Below, in pieces: positions 12,201 through 22,700 of a stretch of 64,000 nt of DNA (its first letter is position 1; every line of letters begins with the position of its first letter). Source of the DNA: Stichopus chloronotus (Eukaryota; Echinodermata; Holothuroidea; Aspidochirotida; Stichopodidae); assembly GCA_021234535.1 (NCBI GenBank), contig CM037845.1:11862643-11926642 (forward strand), written 5' to 3'. The notes below the pieces were generated by a model. It saw nothing but the letters and a program-made list of their open reading frames with translations, did no database searches and was not told the origin of the DNA. Made by a program: the position numbers and the translations under genes.

Positions 12201-13149
12201 CTGACCAAGCACTGGGGTATCAAACTAGCCACGAACGCCGCAATCACCGTACTCAGGGTCGACCAGGTAAGACACATCATCCTCTCTGCCAATGGACCTC
12301 GCCGTGTTGCACGATGTAACAGCAAGAAAATAATTTTTTAATACCATCTGCCTCCTATTTCTTACAAATTATGATTGTTCTTCCTTTTATTCCATTATCT
12401 TTGATGTTGCCCTTCTTTCATGAAAACAAAATGATAGTATGATGGATCCTGTTTATATTTCTTTGACAACGAGCATGTTTGAGTGTTAATATAAAGTCCA
12501 GCCAACAAAGCCATCCCACCCCCCTTTTTTTTCCTAATTGCACTAGCTCGAGTGCCCATCACTTACCTCTAACACATTTCATCGTGCTGGCTCCAGTTAG
12601 GTTGATGTCACCTTTAGGGAGGCCATCTCCTGAGATCTAAATAAGTGGCTCCCTAATGCACAATACCAAATATGACTGCTTTGTCATTATTTACATCATG
12701 TGGAATGTGAAGATTCTGTGAGGATTACGTGATTCTGTAAATGTTGGCTTGATTCTTTTTAGTACAATAGTTTCATGCTCCAATTGTATCAGCTTATTCA
12801 ATGGATGTTGGTGCAATACCAGATTACTGAGCGGTGAGGGAAGGAATGTAAACGTTGTGAAAATCTGCATTCAGAATACTCTTAACCCATATTCTTGTTT
12901 AACTTAACAAATTGTTTAGAATGCAATAGGCATGCAGTTACATCTACCTAGGCCAAAAAAAAATATGGATTCTTGTTGGTGCATTTTCTTGCACAAACAC
13001 TCGTCATAATATTTTGCGAATTTTGCTCATAACCTTTCAAAGTCCTCAGAAGATATGGTTTTGTTTTCTCCCACCAGATCATCATGGCCAAACCTGCCGG
13101 TGGACCCAAACCACCAAAGCAGGGAGGAGGGGACCGGGATGATGACTAA
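3238..13149 (+). CDS. CCT8: CCT8, T-complex protein 1 subunit theta, complete in 14 coding exons
   Basis: One of eight subunits of the cytosolic group II chaperonin TRiC/CCT, which folds actin, tubulin and many WD40 proteins with ATP. Coding exons: 3238-3297, 4819-4989, 5417-5548, 6117-6186, 6825-6953, 7457-7518, 8020-8157, 8691-8762, 9457-9630, 10056-10143, 11303-11418, 11719-11955, 12147-12266, 13078-13149. All junctions are GT-AG and phases agree; the sum is 1641 nt, 546 residues plus stop (human CCT8 has 548). The start MALRVPNAPGFSSMLKDGAK matches the family and sits in a strong ACCATGG context. Nucleotide-site motifs: AYGPNGMNK (residues 46-54), NDAATIL (67-73), GDGTN (98-102) and GAGATE (411-416). 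Nothing suggests a pseudogene. It is a head-to-tail neighbour of GTF2E1, 2.3 kb downstream. Confidence 0.98.
3685..3708. repeat. Poly-G tract (intron 1 of CCT8)
   Basis: An uninterrupted run of about 22 G lies in CCT8 intron 1. A similar run lies at about 17811-17825. Both are error-prone in sequencing, so their exact lengths are unreliable. Confidence 0.8.
4819..4989 (+). CDS. CCT8: CCT8 coding exon 2, equatorial ATP-site segment
   Basis: Residues 21-77. Contains AYGPNGMNKM and NDAATIL, the phosphate-binding part of the equatorial domain. Acceptor TTGACAG, donor GAG|GTATTG, phase 0. Confidence 0.97.
5417..5548 (+). CDS. CCT8: CCT8 coding exon 3, GDGTN motif
   Basis: Residues 78-121 (starts VQHPAAKMLVLATQQ). 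GDGTN carries the catalytic-loop aspartate; theta subunits have Asn after GDGT where most CCT subunits have Thr. Donor ATG|GTAATT. Confidence 0.97.
6117..6186 (+). CDS. CCT8: CCT8 coding exon 4
   Basis: Residues 122-144 plus one base (SPTEVIEGYEIALKKALEIL). Acceptor TTTCAG, donor CAG|GTAATT, phase 1. Confidence 0.95.
6825..6953 (+). CDS. CCT8: CCT8 coding exon 5
   Basis: Ends near residue 187. Contains RTAIMSKQYGNEDFLSKLVA, an intermediate-domain segment well conserved in CCT theta. Acceptor CCCTCAG, donor GTG|GTAAGT, phase 1. Confidence 0.96.
7457..7518 (+). CDS. CCT8: CCT8 coding exon 6
   Basis: Residues 188-208 (SVYTKSKTFNVDNVRVAKIL). Acceptor CTTCAG, donor TTG|GTGAGT. Too short for an ordinary ORF scan, but the phase and the match to the family are unambiguous. 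Confidence 0.95.
8020..8157 (+). CDS. CCT8: CCT8 coding exon 7, start of apical domain
   Basis: Residues 209-254 (SSSVVQGMVFKK, KIAVYSCPVDSSNTETK). The V-x-G-x-V-F segment leads into the substrate-binding apical domain. Acceptor CTTTCAG, donor AAA|GTGAGT. Confidence 0.96.
8691..8762 (+). CDS. CCT8: CCT8 coding exon 8
   Basis: Residues 255-278 (GTVLIKNAKELLNYSKEEE), apical domain. Acceptor TCTACAG, donor ACG|GTAAGT. Confidence 0.95.
9457..9630 (+). CDS. CCT8: CCT8 coding exon 9, apical domain
   Basis: Residues 279-336 (GVKVVVAGGKIGDMALHFLN, KWDLRRVARLIRAT). Acceptor TTCTCAG, donor CTG|GTGAGT. Confidence 0.97.
10056..10143 (+). CDS. CCT8: CCT8 coding exon 10
   Basis: Residues 337-365 plus one base (TPPTEQEAGFCDQVFVSEVG). 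Acceptor TTGAACAG, donor AAG|GTAAGT, phase 1. Confidence 0.95.
11303..11418 (+). CDS. CCT8: CCT8 coding exon 11
   Basis: Residues 366-404, containing VVRGSTDNIMDD and ERAVDDGVNTFKALT, which close the apical and intermediate domains. Acceptor CTCCTCAG, donor AAG|GTAACC. Confidence 0.96.
11719..11955 (+). CDS. CCT8: CCT8 coding exon 12, C-terminal equatorial domain
   Basis: Residues 405-483. Contains the nucleotide-binding loop VPGAGATEIELAKQ (one Gly of the usual GGG is Ala) and FEALPRALAENAGV. Acceptor TTGTCAG, donor GAG|GTGCGG. Confidence 0.97.
12147..12266 (+). CDS. CCT8: CCT8 coding exon 13
   Basis: Residues 484-523 (HWGIKLATNAAITVLRVDQ), the last equatorial helices. Acceptor CTTCCAG, donor CAG|GTAAGA. 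Confidence 0.97.
13078..13149 (+). CDS. CCT8: CCT8 coding exon 14 with stop
   Basis: Residues 524-546 (IIMAKPAGGPKPPKQGGG and an acidic RDDD end) and TAA at 13147-13149. The PAGGPKPP tail is characteristic of CCT theta. Confidence 0.96.
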   Translation: MIMAKPAGGPKPPKQGGGDRDDD

Positions 13150-13761
13150 GATCTGCAGGGCCCTCCTTATTCATCTTAACCAATTTCTCAGTGTCTGTAC
13201 GCAGCCCTAGCAAGCAGGGTCTCGTAGAGAGCAAGCGAGTCCCGGAGGTTCTCGAGATAGGCGCGAATGGGACAGAAACGTTACTTGGGTGTCCTCAGAA
13301 GAGGAAGCTGTGTGATGATGTTAAATGTTGCATTTATATTTAGATGAGATGTGAAAAGTGTAAGCAAAACCTCAAACTGAACCTGAAAAAAAATCCATCC
13401 CTGACATGAATACTGTCTGGAAGTGATTAAAGCAAAGTAGTCCACATGCCGTTGATCCAGATCTGACTACTAACTTGGGTATCATTGGTCCCCGCCCTGA
13501 CTCTCTCTGCACACCAAAATGACCAAAGGTCCGATAATTTTCCCTGTGCGACTTCCCACGAGAAATCACTTCGTCACTCGGAGGAACCTCTGTCTCCAAG
13601 TGTTTCAAACTTATCCACCTGGTTGGTTCAGCATTTTGTACCATCGTGAATGAGAAGATTTTTTTTTTTTGATATGGGTTCACATCTGTGAGTGTCCTTC
13701 ACTGGAAGGATTCTTGCTATTTGTGAAATTATCTGTGTCCTCACAGTGGGATCGTAATAAA
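13150..13761 (+). other. Probable CCT8 3' UTR with AATAAA at 13756-13761
   Basis: No coding signal. AATAAA at 13756-13761 lies about 610 bp after the CCT8 stop and is the most plausible polyadenylation signal seen. Confidence 0.5.
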
Positions 13762-16259
13762 TGAACAGAATGCAGCATCTGATTTTTTTTTTTGGGAAAA
13801 CTAAGCTTAATATTGATCAGTGTTGTATCATCAAAAGAGCATGAAGATAATATGCCCTTCTACTTGTTGTGGCTAGGTGGTTATTGTTCATACTGGTCTG
13901 AATGTGTGTCATTGTAGGAAGGTTATTGTTCATACCAGCTTTTTCATTTGTATTGTGTCATTATTTCGTCAGAATAATGTGATTGTCGTGGTCTGTAGTT
14001 TTCTTTTTTATTACGAGCATGATAATGATGGAGACACGTATGTCTCTTTGAAATTGAAACATGTTTAAAAATACATGACAAAAATTGAAAGACATACCAA
14101 AAAACATTTCTGTCCTCATTTGTGTACTAGTCATCGGCAACTTCATGTATAGGCCCCCTTGAATGTAATTCCACAGTGACGAACCATCTTCAAGATCAAG
14201 CTACTATATTTAATACCCCAGTCATAACAGAGCCCCGATGGGTTTGTAATCAGTTCCTGACAAAGTTTTAAGTCACCATCGACCTGGCGCCTGCTTATCT
14301 GAGTATCAGGTCACTTTCATTACGGATGGGCACCGGGTTCATTTTAATCTGGAGTGAAAATCAGTTACTTCGAGCATCGGAAAGTGATCGTCAGGAAATA
14401 GGCTGATGTTCCAATAATGTCTGGCAGGACACCTGGCATATCGCATACCATGGCGCCGAGTCAATGTTGGTTAAAATTAATCAGTCCATACAGCTGTACG
14501 GTGTTGGCCTGGTTCTTGTACGTGTGATGGCCAAGTCCCACACCGCGATTAGCCAGCTACCTGGAGGTGGTTCGAAAATTGACTGGCGGCCGGCCGATGA
14601 CTGGTCGGCAACCGGTCGTCGTATGTCATTTTTTAAGTCGCTGTCCCACTTCGGTGATTGCTTTGCATTGTTTCACATTTGTCTTGTGATTCTTAAGACT
14701 AAACTTGTAGTACATGGTGAAAGGCAAGAAAGAGGCAATGGAAAAGAGAAGTGCACATACAGCAAAAAATAGAAAATAAACAAACTAAAAACAAAAACAC
14801 ATTTTGTCAATGTTCAGTTTCTGCTTAAGTTTCACACTTGATTTGCTCTCTTTTATGTGATTTCTGTGTACATGTATTTTTACTGCTTGTACGCCTTCAA
14901 GTTCAACACTTAAGCAAAAATACAAAGTTGTTTTGAACGCCATTCATTTGTTTTTCCAATTGGAACACGAATCGATACACTCGGTCACATATGTGCGCTT
15001 TCGATAATAGACGGAAAGTGATTCCCTTTTACAACAGACAAAGTCCTGTAATAGCATTGCCTCCTGTTATAGCATTGCCTCCTGTTGCAAATGTTTGACT
15101 GATATTTGAAGATAAAATGCGGTAACTGACGATTCGATCGCATCATTTCGGTAGTGGTTTAGTGTTTATTTATTTTTTATTTATTTATATCTTATTTTAC
15201 CAAGGGAGCCCAGTCAACATAAAGTTGCTCTTCCCTGGGGCCCTGGGTTTAACAGCAACAACAACATATAAGAGAAAGACAAAGGAAAAAACAATAAAAC
15301 ACCCCGTTACACCCGTTACTCCAAACGAGGATGTCTCTTCTCGCAACCAGGATCTAAAATTTGATTAACCTACATCGTAAGTTTGAAGAAAAAAAAAAGA
15401 AAGTTAAAATGTTATTTTTTTCCTGACTTCATTGAAGTTATGCCCGTTCGTAAAATACAAAAAAATACATGGTGTGTATATTAACGCGCAAAGTAAAATG
15501 TCGCACTACCTTCTCAATTTAAATTTGAAGGCAATGAAAATTCAGATACAATGGAACCTCGTAGCCTAACGGAAGTTTTACTTTCGGGTCCCCCGATCGA
15601 CTTAGGACTGCAGGTACCCTGTCCGAATTTGAGAGCTGGTGGATAAACTATAATCAACTCAAGTTGTACTTTCCAGCTACCATTTTGTAAATTGATGACG
15701 AGACACTCCAGAGCAGGGTAGGCAACCTACGGTCCGGTCGCCAAGTCCGGCCCGCCGGTGTCAAGAATCCGGCCCGCGGAGAGCAGTCAAAATCGCGAAA
15801 AAAAAAGCGAAAATCGCCTCCAGCTATTTCCACTACCTCTTTGGCCCTCAACTTATTCTCCAAATAGCTCGTGTCTCCCAAAAGGTTGCCGACCCTTGCG
15901 CTAGAGATATTGTCTATTGCATGCATTCCATCGAGCCATTCTTGTTGTAACAAACAGACTATCACTTATGATGAACAAAATTCTTTAGTTGTTGCTTCTA
16001 CTTTTCTTCAAACCAGCACGCAACACCCTGAAATCATTTTGTGAGAGACATGCTACCGTGTACCTTTGATGAAACCCGGGGTCTTGAAATCTTGTTCTAC
16101 GTCCACTTAGGTCTTAAAAATTGAGGCAAGTAACCACACCGTGGAGGGGGCCCTCTGTAACTCCTCTTCTGAATCATCCCTTTGCAAATCTGAAAAACGG
16201 CTAAAAAAATTTTACTTGCACAATATCCTCTTTGTTTTCACATTTTTTTTTTCTCTTCT
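13762..16259. other. Intergenic region between CCT8 and the lectin gene
   Basis: No gene supported. Contains a small direct duplication at about 15048-15085, an A/T-rich stretch with a conserved-looking repeat fragment at about 15160-15370, and the MITE described separately. Confidence 0.5.
15714..15898. mobile_element. hAT-like non-autonomous element (MITE), 185 bp
   Basis: The left end reads CAGGGTAGGCAACC and the right end, read on the other strand, CAAGGGTCGGCAACC, the CAGGGGTCGGCAACC-type terminal inverted repeat common in hAT transposons. The flanking 8-mers CTCCAGAG (15706-15713) and CGCTAGAG (15899-15906) match at six of eight positions, as expected of an aged 8-bp hAT target duplication. 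The interior has G+C-rich subterminal segments and no transposase. The overlapping short ORF is not meaningful. Confidence 0.8.
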
Positions 16260-16760
16260 TCAAATCTTGCAAACAAATCTGAAACCTTTATTGTCACATT
16301 CTGCATCGTCCCAACCAAACAGTCCCCCCGTTCTGGTCGACATAAAGCCACATCCGCCCGTCTCCCAGATGGGATGACCCGGACGGTAGGAGGTAAAATC
16401 CACTGGTGATCCGTCAGCCCAGCTGACCTGTAGACCACCTCCCCCACCGGTGTCACGGAGGCCGATCCAAACGTTGACTTCCCCCCATTCGTCGAGAATT
16501 TTGTCCGCGATGAAATCCAGTTCCGTCGATGAGTGGATGGAAGCGAGGTGGCTGCGGGCGCAGGTCCCCGCGGATAACTTCTCGCAAAGGGACTCCGCCT
16601 CGTCGAATGTTTCCCCGCGGGACCATAGAAAATAACAATGCCCGTTGAAAAATGTCCAACCGGAAGGGCAACGGTCCTTCAGGCAGGATGTCACTCTGGT
16701 GACTCCTAAAAGCAATAGCAAAATTGACAAAGACAATACTTCAAGTAACGCACGGTACAT
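16260..16760 (-). CDS. Secreted C-type lectin-domain protein, 166 residues, apparently single exon
   Basis: Starts at the ATG at 16758-16760, chosen because it opens a classical signal peptide (LLEVLSLSILLLLLG); the frame stays open upstream but the extra residues look non-coding. After Cys26 comes a long-form C-type lectin domain: CPSGW...HCYF (Cys31, Cys42), Cys59, WIGL (98-101), Cys137, GWDDAEC (150-155) and the end FVCKI (Cys164). Expected disulfides are 31-42, 59-164 and 137-155; Cys26 and Cys67 are extra. The sugar-specificity EPN or QPD motif is missing (RPGHPI near 126-131), so calcium-dependent mannose or galactose binding is doubtful. A good acceptor-like stretch (TTGCTTTTAG) just inside the coding region leaves open a two-exon model with a different first exon. 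Such lectins are typical of invertebrate innate immunity. Confidence 0.85.
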   Translation of the reverse strand: MYRALLEVLSLSILLLLLGVTRVTSCLKDRCPSGWTFFNGHCYFLWSRGETFDEAESLCEKLSAGTCARSHLASIHSSTELDFIADKILDEWGEVNVWIGLRDTGGGGGLQVSWADGSPVDFTSYRPGHPIWETGGCGFMSTRTGGLFGWDDAECDNKGFRFVCKI

Positions 16761-19700
16761 CTCAAAACCTGTGTCAGTAGAGTTGAAAGATGACAAAAAG
16801 TACCTTTGCTTAATATCATGTAAGGCCGGGAAAAATGCGTGCAAAGTTTGGCTGGTAAAAGTCCTGATTGTCGACAATCCAAGGAGTATTTTGCACAAGT
16901 ACCAATAATGTATTTTAAAAATATTTACATTGAAAAGTAACAAATTCTAAAGATGCAGCGTGTAAATCAATGTTCTTTTTACAATAAGCCAAAGAAAACT
17001 CGTTTCGTTCAAAGTGGCGAAATACTCGGAAAATCTCCTAAATTGAAATAAGCAGGTCTGCCGGCATGATCCTTCAGGGATGATGCAGTTATGTCTTTAC
17101 TTAAAGGCAGCAACTCATCGCTCCGAGGGATATTATTGGCTTCCGGATAGCAGAATTCTCAATTGGTTCTACTCTTTGATTGACAGCAAAATTCGAAAGA
17201 TGCAGAGTAGCTCATATTACACGGCATACACAGGAATCCATTGTTTTGATTACACATGTGGGGCAATTTTAGACAAGCTGTGGGTGGAACTAGACGTACT
17301 AGAGACTTGGAACTGTCTGGTGAGATGAGTCTTTGTCTTTCAGCAGTCCATACAGAGCTTGCTACGAGTGATGAGTATATCAAGCTAAAGAGCTCATGGT
17401 TGAATGTTTTGTATTCACTCTGTCCAATTCAGATGAAAAAAAAAAACCGCGAAAAGTTTTTGACAAAAATACCGGAACGTCCAGTGCAATGTGTTTTGCA
17501 CAAAGGCACAAAATTGCACTCCTGTAATCACAAAACAACTGAAATGCAGCGGAAAGCTAAAAAAACAGAGACTCTTCTCGTTTGCATTCAGGGACACGAT
17601 TTCAGGAAGAAATGTCCGACGTATTTTCCGTGAATTTTAAGACACTCTTTGTTCCTGCACGTTCCTCTTCAACACTGGTAACTCTCAAGTTTATTGCAAA
17701 ATTTGTGTTATATCGATACTGGTATCGATTATTGACAGTTTTCCGTTTTTACAAATCAGTTGTATACGGCAGTCGATAATATTGATTCATAATAATTAGC
17801 CTTCTAAAAGGGGGGGGGGGGGGGGAGACGATCTCAAAAGCAGTAAAAATCTCTGAAAGTAGTGTTCAATTCAGCAACCGACCGTTAGGGGCTCATATTG
17901 GTAATTGTAATAGAAATGAGTTGCGTTCTTACACTTCAGTATAATACTTATTGGAAGAATCGAAATTTCTTTTGATACAATTCAATGGGCAAATGATGCT
18001 AAGCAATTTCCTTTCCACTTGAAAATATGAATAAAATAACAAAAGCTGATAGAACGATATTTCGGATGGATATCACATCACTTAACTACGCTGCAAACTG
18101 ACGTCATTAAATTGTCCCTTTCTGTAATTTTCTTGATGTCAAATGTAGGCATTATCGATCACTGTATTTGTTTGTTTGTTTGTTTTTTTTTTTTCAAATG
18201 GTCATTTTATTTTCGACAGTTAACCTAACTAGGCTAACGTTATCAGACCCTCGTGATATTTACGAAACGCTTAGGCACTGTCCATGGTTATTTCCAGTGA
18301 TATATCATTCTGTGTCCGCAAATATTAGTTGTCAAAAAAAATTTTTTTTTTTTTTTGTAAAACAAACGCCTATTTCCATTCAAGGCTACATTCGGCCGGC
18401 AAGTACTCCTTTCTCAACTCAAATATCTATCAAAGGCGGGGGAATACACACCTGTCCCCCCTCCCCGGGCGACAGGTGTGTGTGTACCCCACAAAAAATT
18501 GGGGATGCAGTAGATGATGTTGAAGATAAAGGAGAGCAAAAAAGGAAGAAAAAAGATGTTTTGCCCCGGCATGCCCCCCCCCCCCACCAAAAAAAAAATT
18601 CAATCGGCTTCTGTGTCTCTTCGTGACATTAGATTATGTTCAACCGCCAACCCCACTTTAGGACCATTTTAAGTCCCCCAACTTAAGTACATACGGAGAC
18701 AGTTCAGATGACGGCACTTTTCTGCTATTCAACGATCTAATAAATATGGGATTCTGATTTCTCCCTTCCTTGTTTTATCGTTTATATACGTTTTTTTTCT
18801 AAAGTAAAATTACATTACCTGGTTGCATAATTTTTGAAAGTAAAAGGGAATACAGGGGTATGTGTCGAGCACCGCATATGCCATCTCGACGATAAGCTCT
18901 GTCCTTCCGTGTAGTTGTAAAAAGCGAAAGAAAAAGTGAAGATAATGTAAAAATAAGCGTTGGCATTGCTTTGTCGTGAATCGCTACAGTAACACCTAGA
19001 GAAAACCAAATCCACGTAGATGTTATCGTCGATATCTAATTAATTGTATGGATTATTATTCCGTCTGCATAATTACCATCTCTCCCCCCCCCTCACCCCC
19101 TCTCTCTACAATAAATGAACAAAAAAAACCAAAAAAAAAAAACTGAAAGGTAGGGTTTGTTCCTAATTAGGCATACCTGAAAAATACAGTCGAAGTATAG
19201 TCACGTCGTCAATCTCTGCTATCACGTGACTGACATTCAGTTAATTTTCATTGACTTTGAAATGACCCGCTTACTTACACTAACATGAATATTATCTATT
19301 GAGGTGGGTAGAAGTGGGATGCATGCAGTATATCTGTGCGTTCAAAGTGCAAGTTTGTTTTTTCATAAAGTTCCGCCGGGTCTTTTTTTTTTATTCTCCT
19401 TCCTCTTGCCGATCCTACTATAAGATTTGCAATTTTCCAACTCAAAAACATAGCCTGCATTGTTTATACCATAATTTTAAGGTGTGTGTGTGTGTGTGTA
19501 TTTTTCTTAGAAGTGGCTTGCAGCATTGAGTAAAATGTGGTCGATCATTGACTTAAACAACGTCTGCCAAAAACCACGAAACTGAAGCTTATTGGTATAA
19601 TATCTTTTCCTTAATTTGTGGCTAAAAATAATTCGTTCACCGAAAGTTTCCAATCACAATTAATTTGCAACAACAAATAATTAATTGTAAGAACAGATTG

Positions 19701-22700
19701 TTAATCTGTAGTTACAAGTGATTAGTGTGTGGGCCTGATTACAATTTATTTTGTAATAACAGATGACTAATTTATACTTACAAATTGTTAGCTGTACTAA
19801 CAAATTAAAAATAACTTGCATTTTTTCTCATGACACTTATCGACTTTCGCAAGAAAGGACTGTCTTTGAGTAAATTGTTGGTCTACTTCTTTGCCTTGAG
19901 TCTACTTACAATTCGAGGATAATATTAGGAACAGGTGAAGCAACTGCTGCAATACACCATGAACGACGAGCAAACATTTAGAGAACACACTTTCAGAATT
20001 AAGAGGTTGATCTTACTTATATTTCGTCATCTAGTCATGTGAGGATTGGCTGATTACCTGTTTAACTTCATAAATATTCAACAAAATTAACTGACCTTAA
20101 AAGGGCATTCACCATTAAAATGTGGATGAAACTCTGATGAAACTTTTCTGACTTTGTAATAATCAGTTTTACTCTTAAGCCGTAGTGAAATGAATCGATA
20201 CATGTGGAACAGATGAAAAATTATTTTCTGAAAACCAAGTTTTCACTATCTAAATCATAAATAAAATAACAAAACTTTTTAACAAACAAAGTCACGATAA
20301 AAAGTTACTAGACACAAACATTTTTGTCTTATGATAAGAAAGTTAAAATTTGAGCCTGGTGATGAAAATTAGAGTAATTAAAGGGGAGATGTGACCACGA
20401 AAATAAAAATTTAACAAACTTGAGCATTTTCAACTTCACCTCTTCTTGAGCAAGCATACTGGAGGACTTAAACCCTCCATAATACGCACTTCAAGTTCAC
20501 TAGTAATACTCATCTCTGAGTCCCCCCCGGGGGGGGCTCCCAACAATGCTTCAGTCTTGCTTCCTTTCATGTCACTCATCGACAGCTCCAGTCGATCCTA
20601 AGTTTCCTTCTGTGAAAGGTGGAACTCTCTCTAGCAGAAGTCCTCCTTTAATCAATACAGCCATTAAAACCACAACACACATTATGATAGAAAGTGCATT
20701 TACAGTTGGACCTAACCTACTAAGTGGACCAAGCCCATTGAACTGTATATGACTATATTTACAGCTGACATAACTTACTGGGCTTGGCCCAGTGCAAAGG
20801 CCTAATGCATTTACAGCAAATCCAAACAACTAAGGTCCTTGGACCTGGCCCTGTTTATAGGCCTACTGCATTTTATGGCTGACCCAAGCAACTAAACTGG
20901 ACCTAGCCAGGTGTGTAGGACTTCTGCAATTACAACAGACCAGAACACCTAGGACTGGACCCAACCTGGTCTATATGACTATTGTACATGTAGTGTAGAA
21001 CCATTTAGTGCCTCTCTGATTTTCTTCTTTTCTATCTGTCAAAAGCAGAGTACCTCATGGACACAATTCAGTTCCACTATAGTACTGACAACACAGATAG
21101 TTACTGTAATAGCAATAAATTGATCAACACAAATAAACTATTACTGTATTGAGTTTGACACCACAATGCAACTATCTAAAATCAATGTTCTGTAACGTAA
21201 GTGACATGTTTGTTGTCCAGCACTCTCGGCAAACTATTGATCAATTTAGCCAAAATCAAGACACCAGTCCGGCCTCCAGGACAATGCAGACCTTCGATCA
21301 ATAAAGGAAAAAATCTGACATTTTCACAGACGATTAAGGACAAGGAACAGATATCGTATGTAGACATGTACAAATAGCAGTAGAAACAGTTCAAACCTGG
21401 AAACAAAAAGTATAAAAGAACGACTAGAGGAAATACATTTTACACAGGGACGAGTGATACGACTAGCGATTGGAAAATGGAATCTTTCAAATGGAAGGAA
21501 AAAGTGTGTGAAATAATTTCTGCGTGTGGAACTGGTTGAGACATGGCGGTCATGAATTTTAAAATTGTTTGTGCCACTGAAGTTCACATGAGATGCTGAG
21601 CTTATAGATTGATCATAGCACTCTGTACTGGATGAATCCCCAATTTCACATACCATAACTCCAAAGTCTAACTTATATGGATCATGTCCAAGAAATGACT
21701 TCGACAGTTTGCATTTTGCACAGTTCTTCAGTAGGTCCTCTCCAGTTCTGTCTTATGAAGTCACTGGGATGCATTGTACTCCACAGAATTATGATGTCAT
21801 TGTGAAAATTGGTGTCATGAAGTTAAAGGGGTACTGTATGTTATTGCACGACATTACATTCTACTTTCATTGTGCTACTGTATCCCATTGAACTCTGCTC
21901 AGTGTAGAGTCCTCAGTTGTATTTGAGTGCATTGCAATCTGCTTAGTGTGTTGTTCTTCAGTGTACAGTGACTCGGTCATTTGTATGTATTACATTATAC
22001 TGTGTAGCCAGCACCACACGGTATGGTACTATATTGTATTCTACTATAAAAGTCTATACTCCACTGTTCTATTGTGGATGCAGTGCACTGTTTTAACCAC
22101 TGCAATAAATTGTACATCAATTTGTACTATGTAGCATGTGAATATATACTTTACGTACATTGAAACACATTGCACTATGTAACGTATTTTACAATGCATG
22201 ATGTACTGCACTGTTGCAATGTATTGCACTGTGTCAATGCATTTTCCCCCTACTTACTATACCATACACATTCACATAGGGTTAACAATAATTGGATATA
22301 ATCCACCTTTTAATTCCACAAACAACATAGGCAAATGAAATGTTGAATTGATGAATCTTTTTTGTGAACTCACTAGGATAAATAACTATTAGACTGCAAA
22401 GACAGAAATGAAACAATGAAATGTGTTAAATATCAACTGTAAAATAAATTTAACCACAAAAGGTTAAAAAACAAAACATGTGATCTGAGATAAATAAAGG
22501 AATGTTGACTTACAAAGAAATTTAGGTTTGAATCAAGAAGGACTAAATATTAATTGTAGACTTATTGCACGATACTACGAATGTGTTTTCCATTGCACAA
22601 AGTAATTGTAACTAGACTGAAAAGGCAATATCATAGGAATAATCAATAAACATCATATCAGTTAATCAACTAAACGAGGAAACCCGAAACAAGAAAAGGC

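Noticed and set aside
14525..14585. tRNA-like or SINE-like promoter (TGGCCAAGTCC and GGTTCGAAAA)
   Set aside because: A-box and B-box each miss key bases, and no cloverleaf or tail can be built.
15160..15370. Possible retroelement 3' fragment (TTTATTTATT, then ACCAAGGGAGCCCAGTC)
   Set aside because: Looks repeat-like but I could not define ends, duplications or a second copy in the window.
15654..15965. 103-codon minus-strand ORF
   Set aside because: Covers the hAT-like MITE; the open frame follows from its G+C-rich ends and it is not transposase-like.
17256..17633. 125-codon plus-strand ORF
   Set aside because: Lys-rich with no domain and no splice or promoter support.
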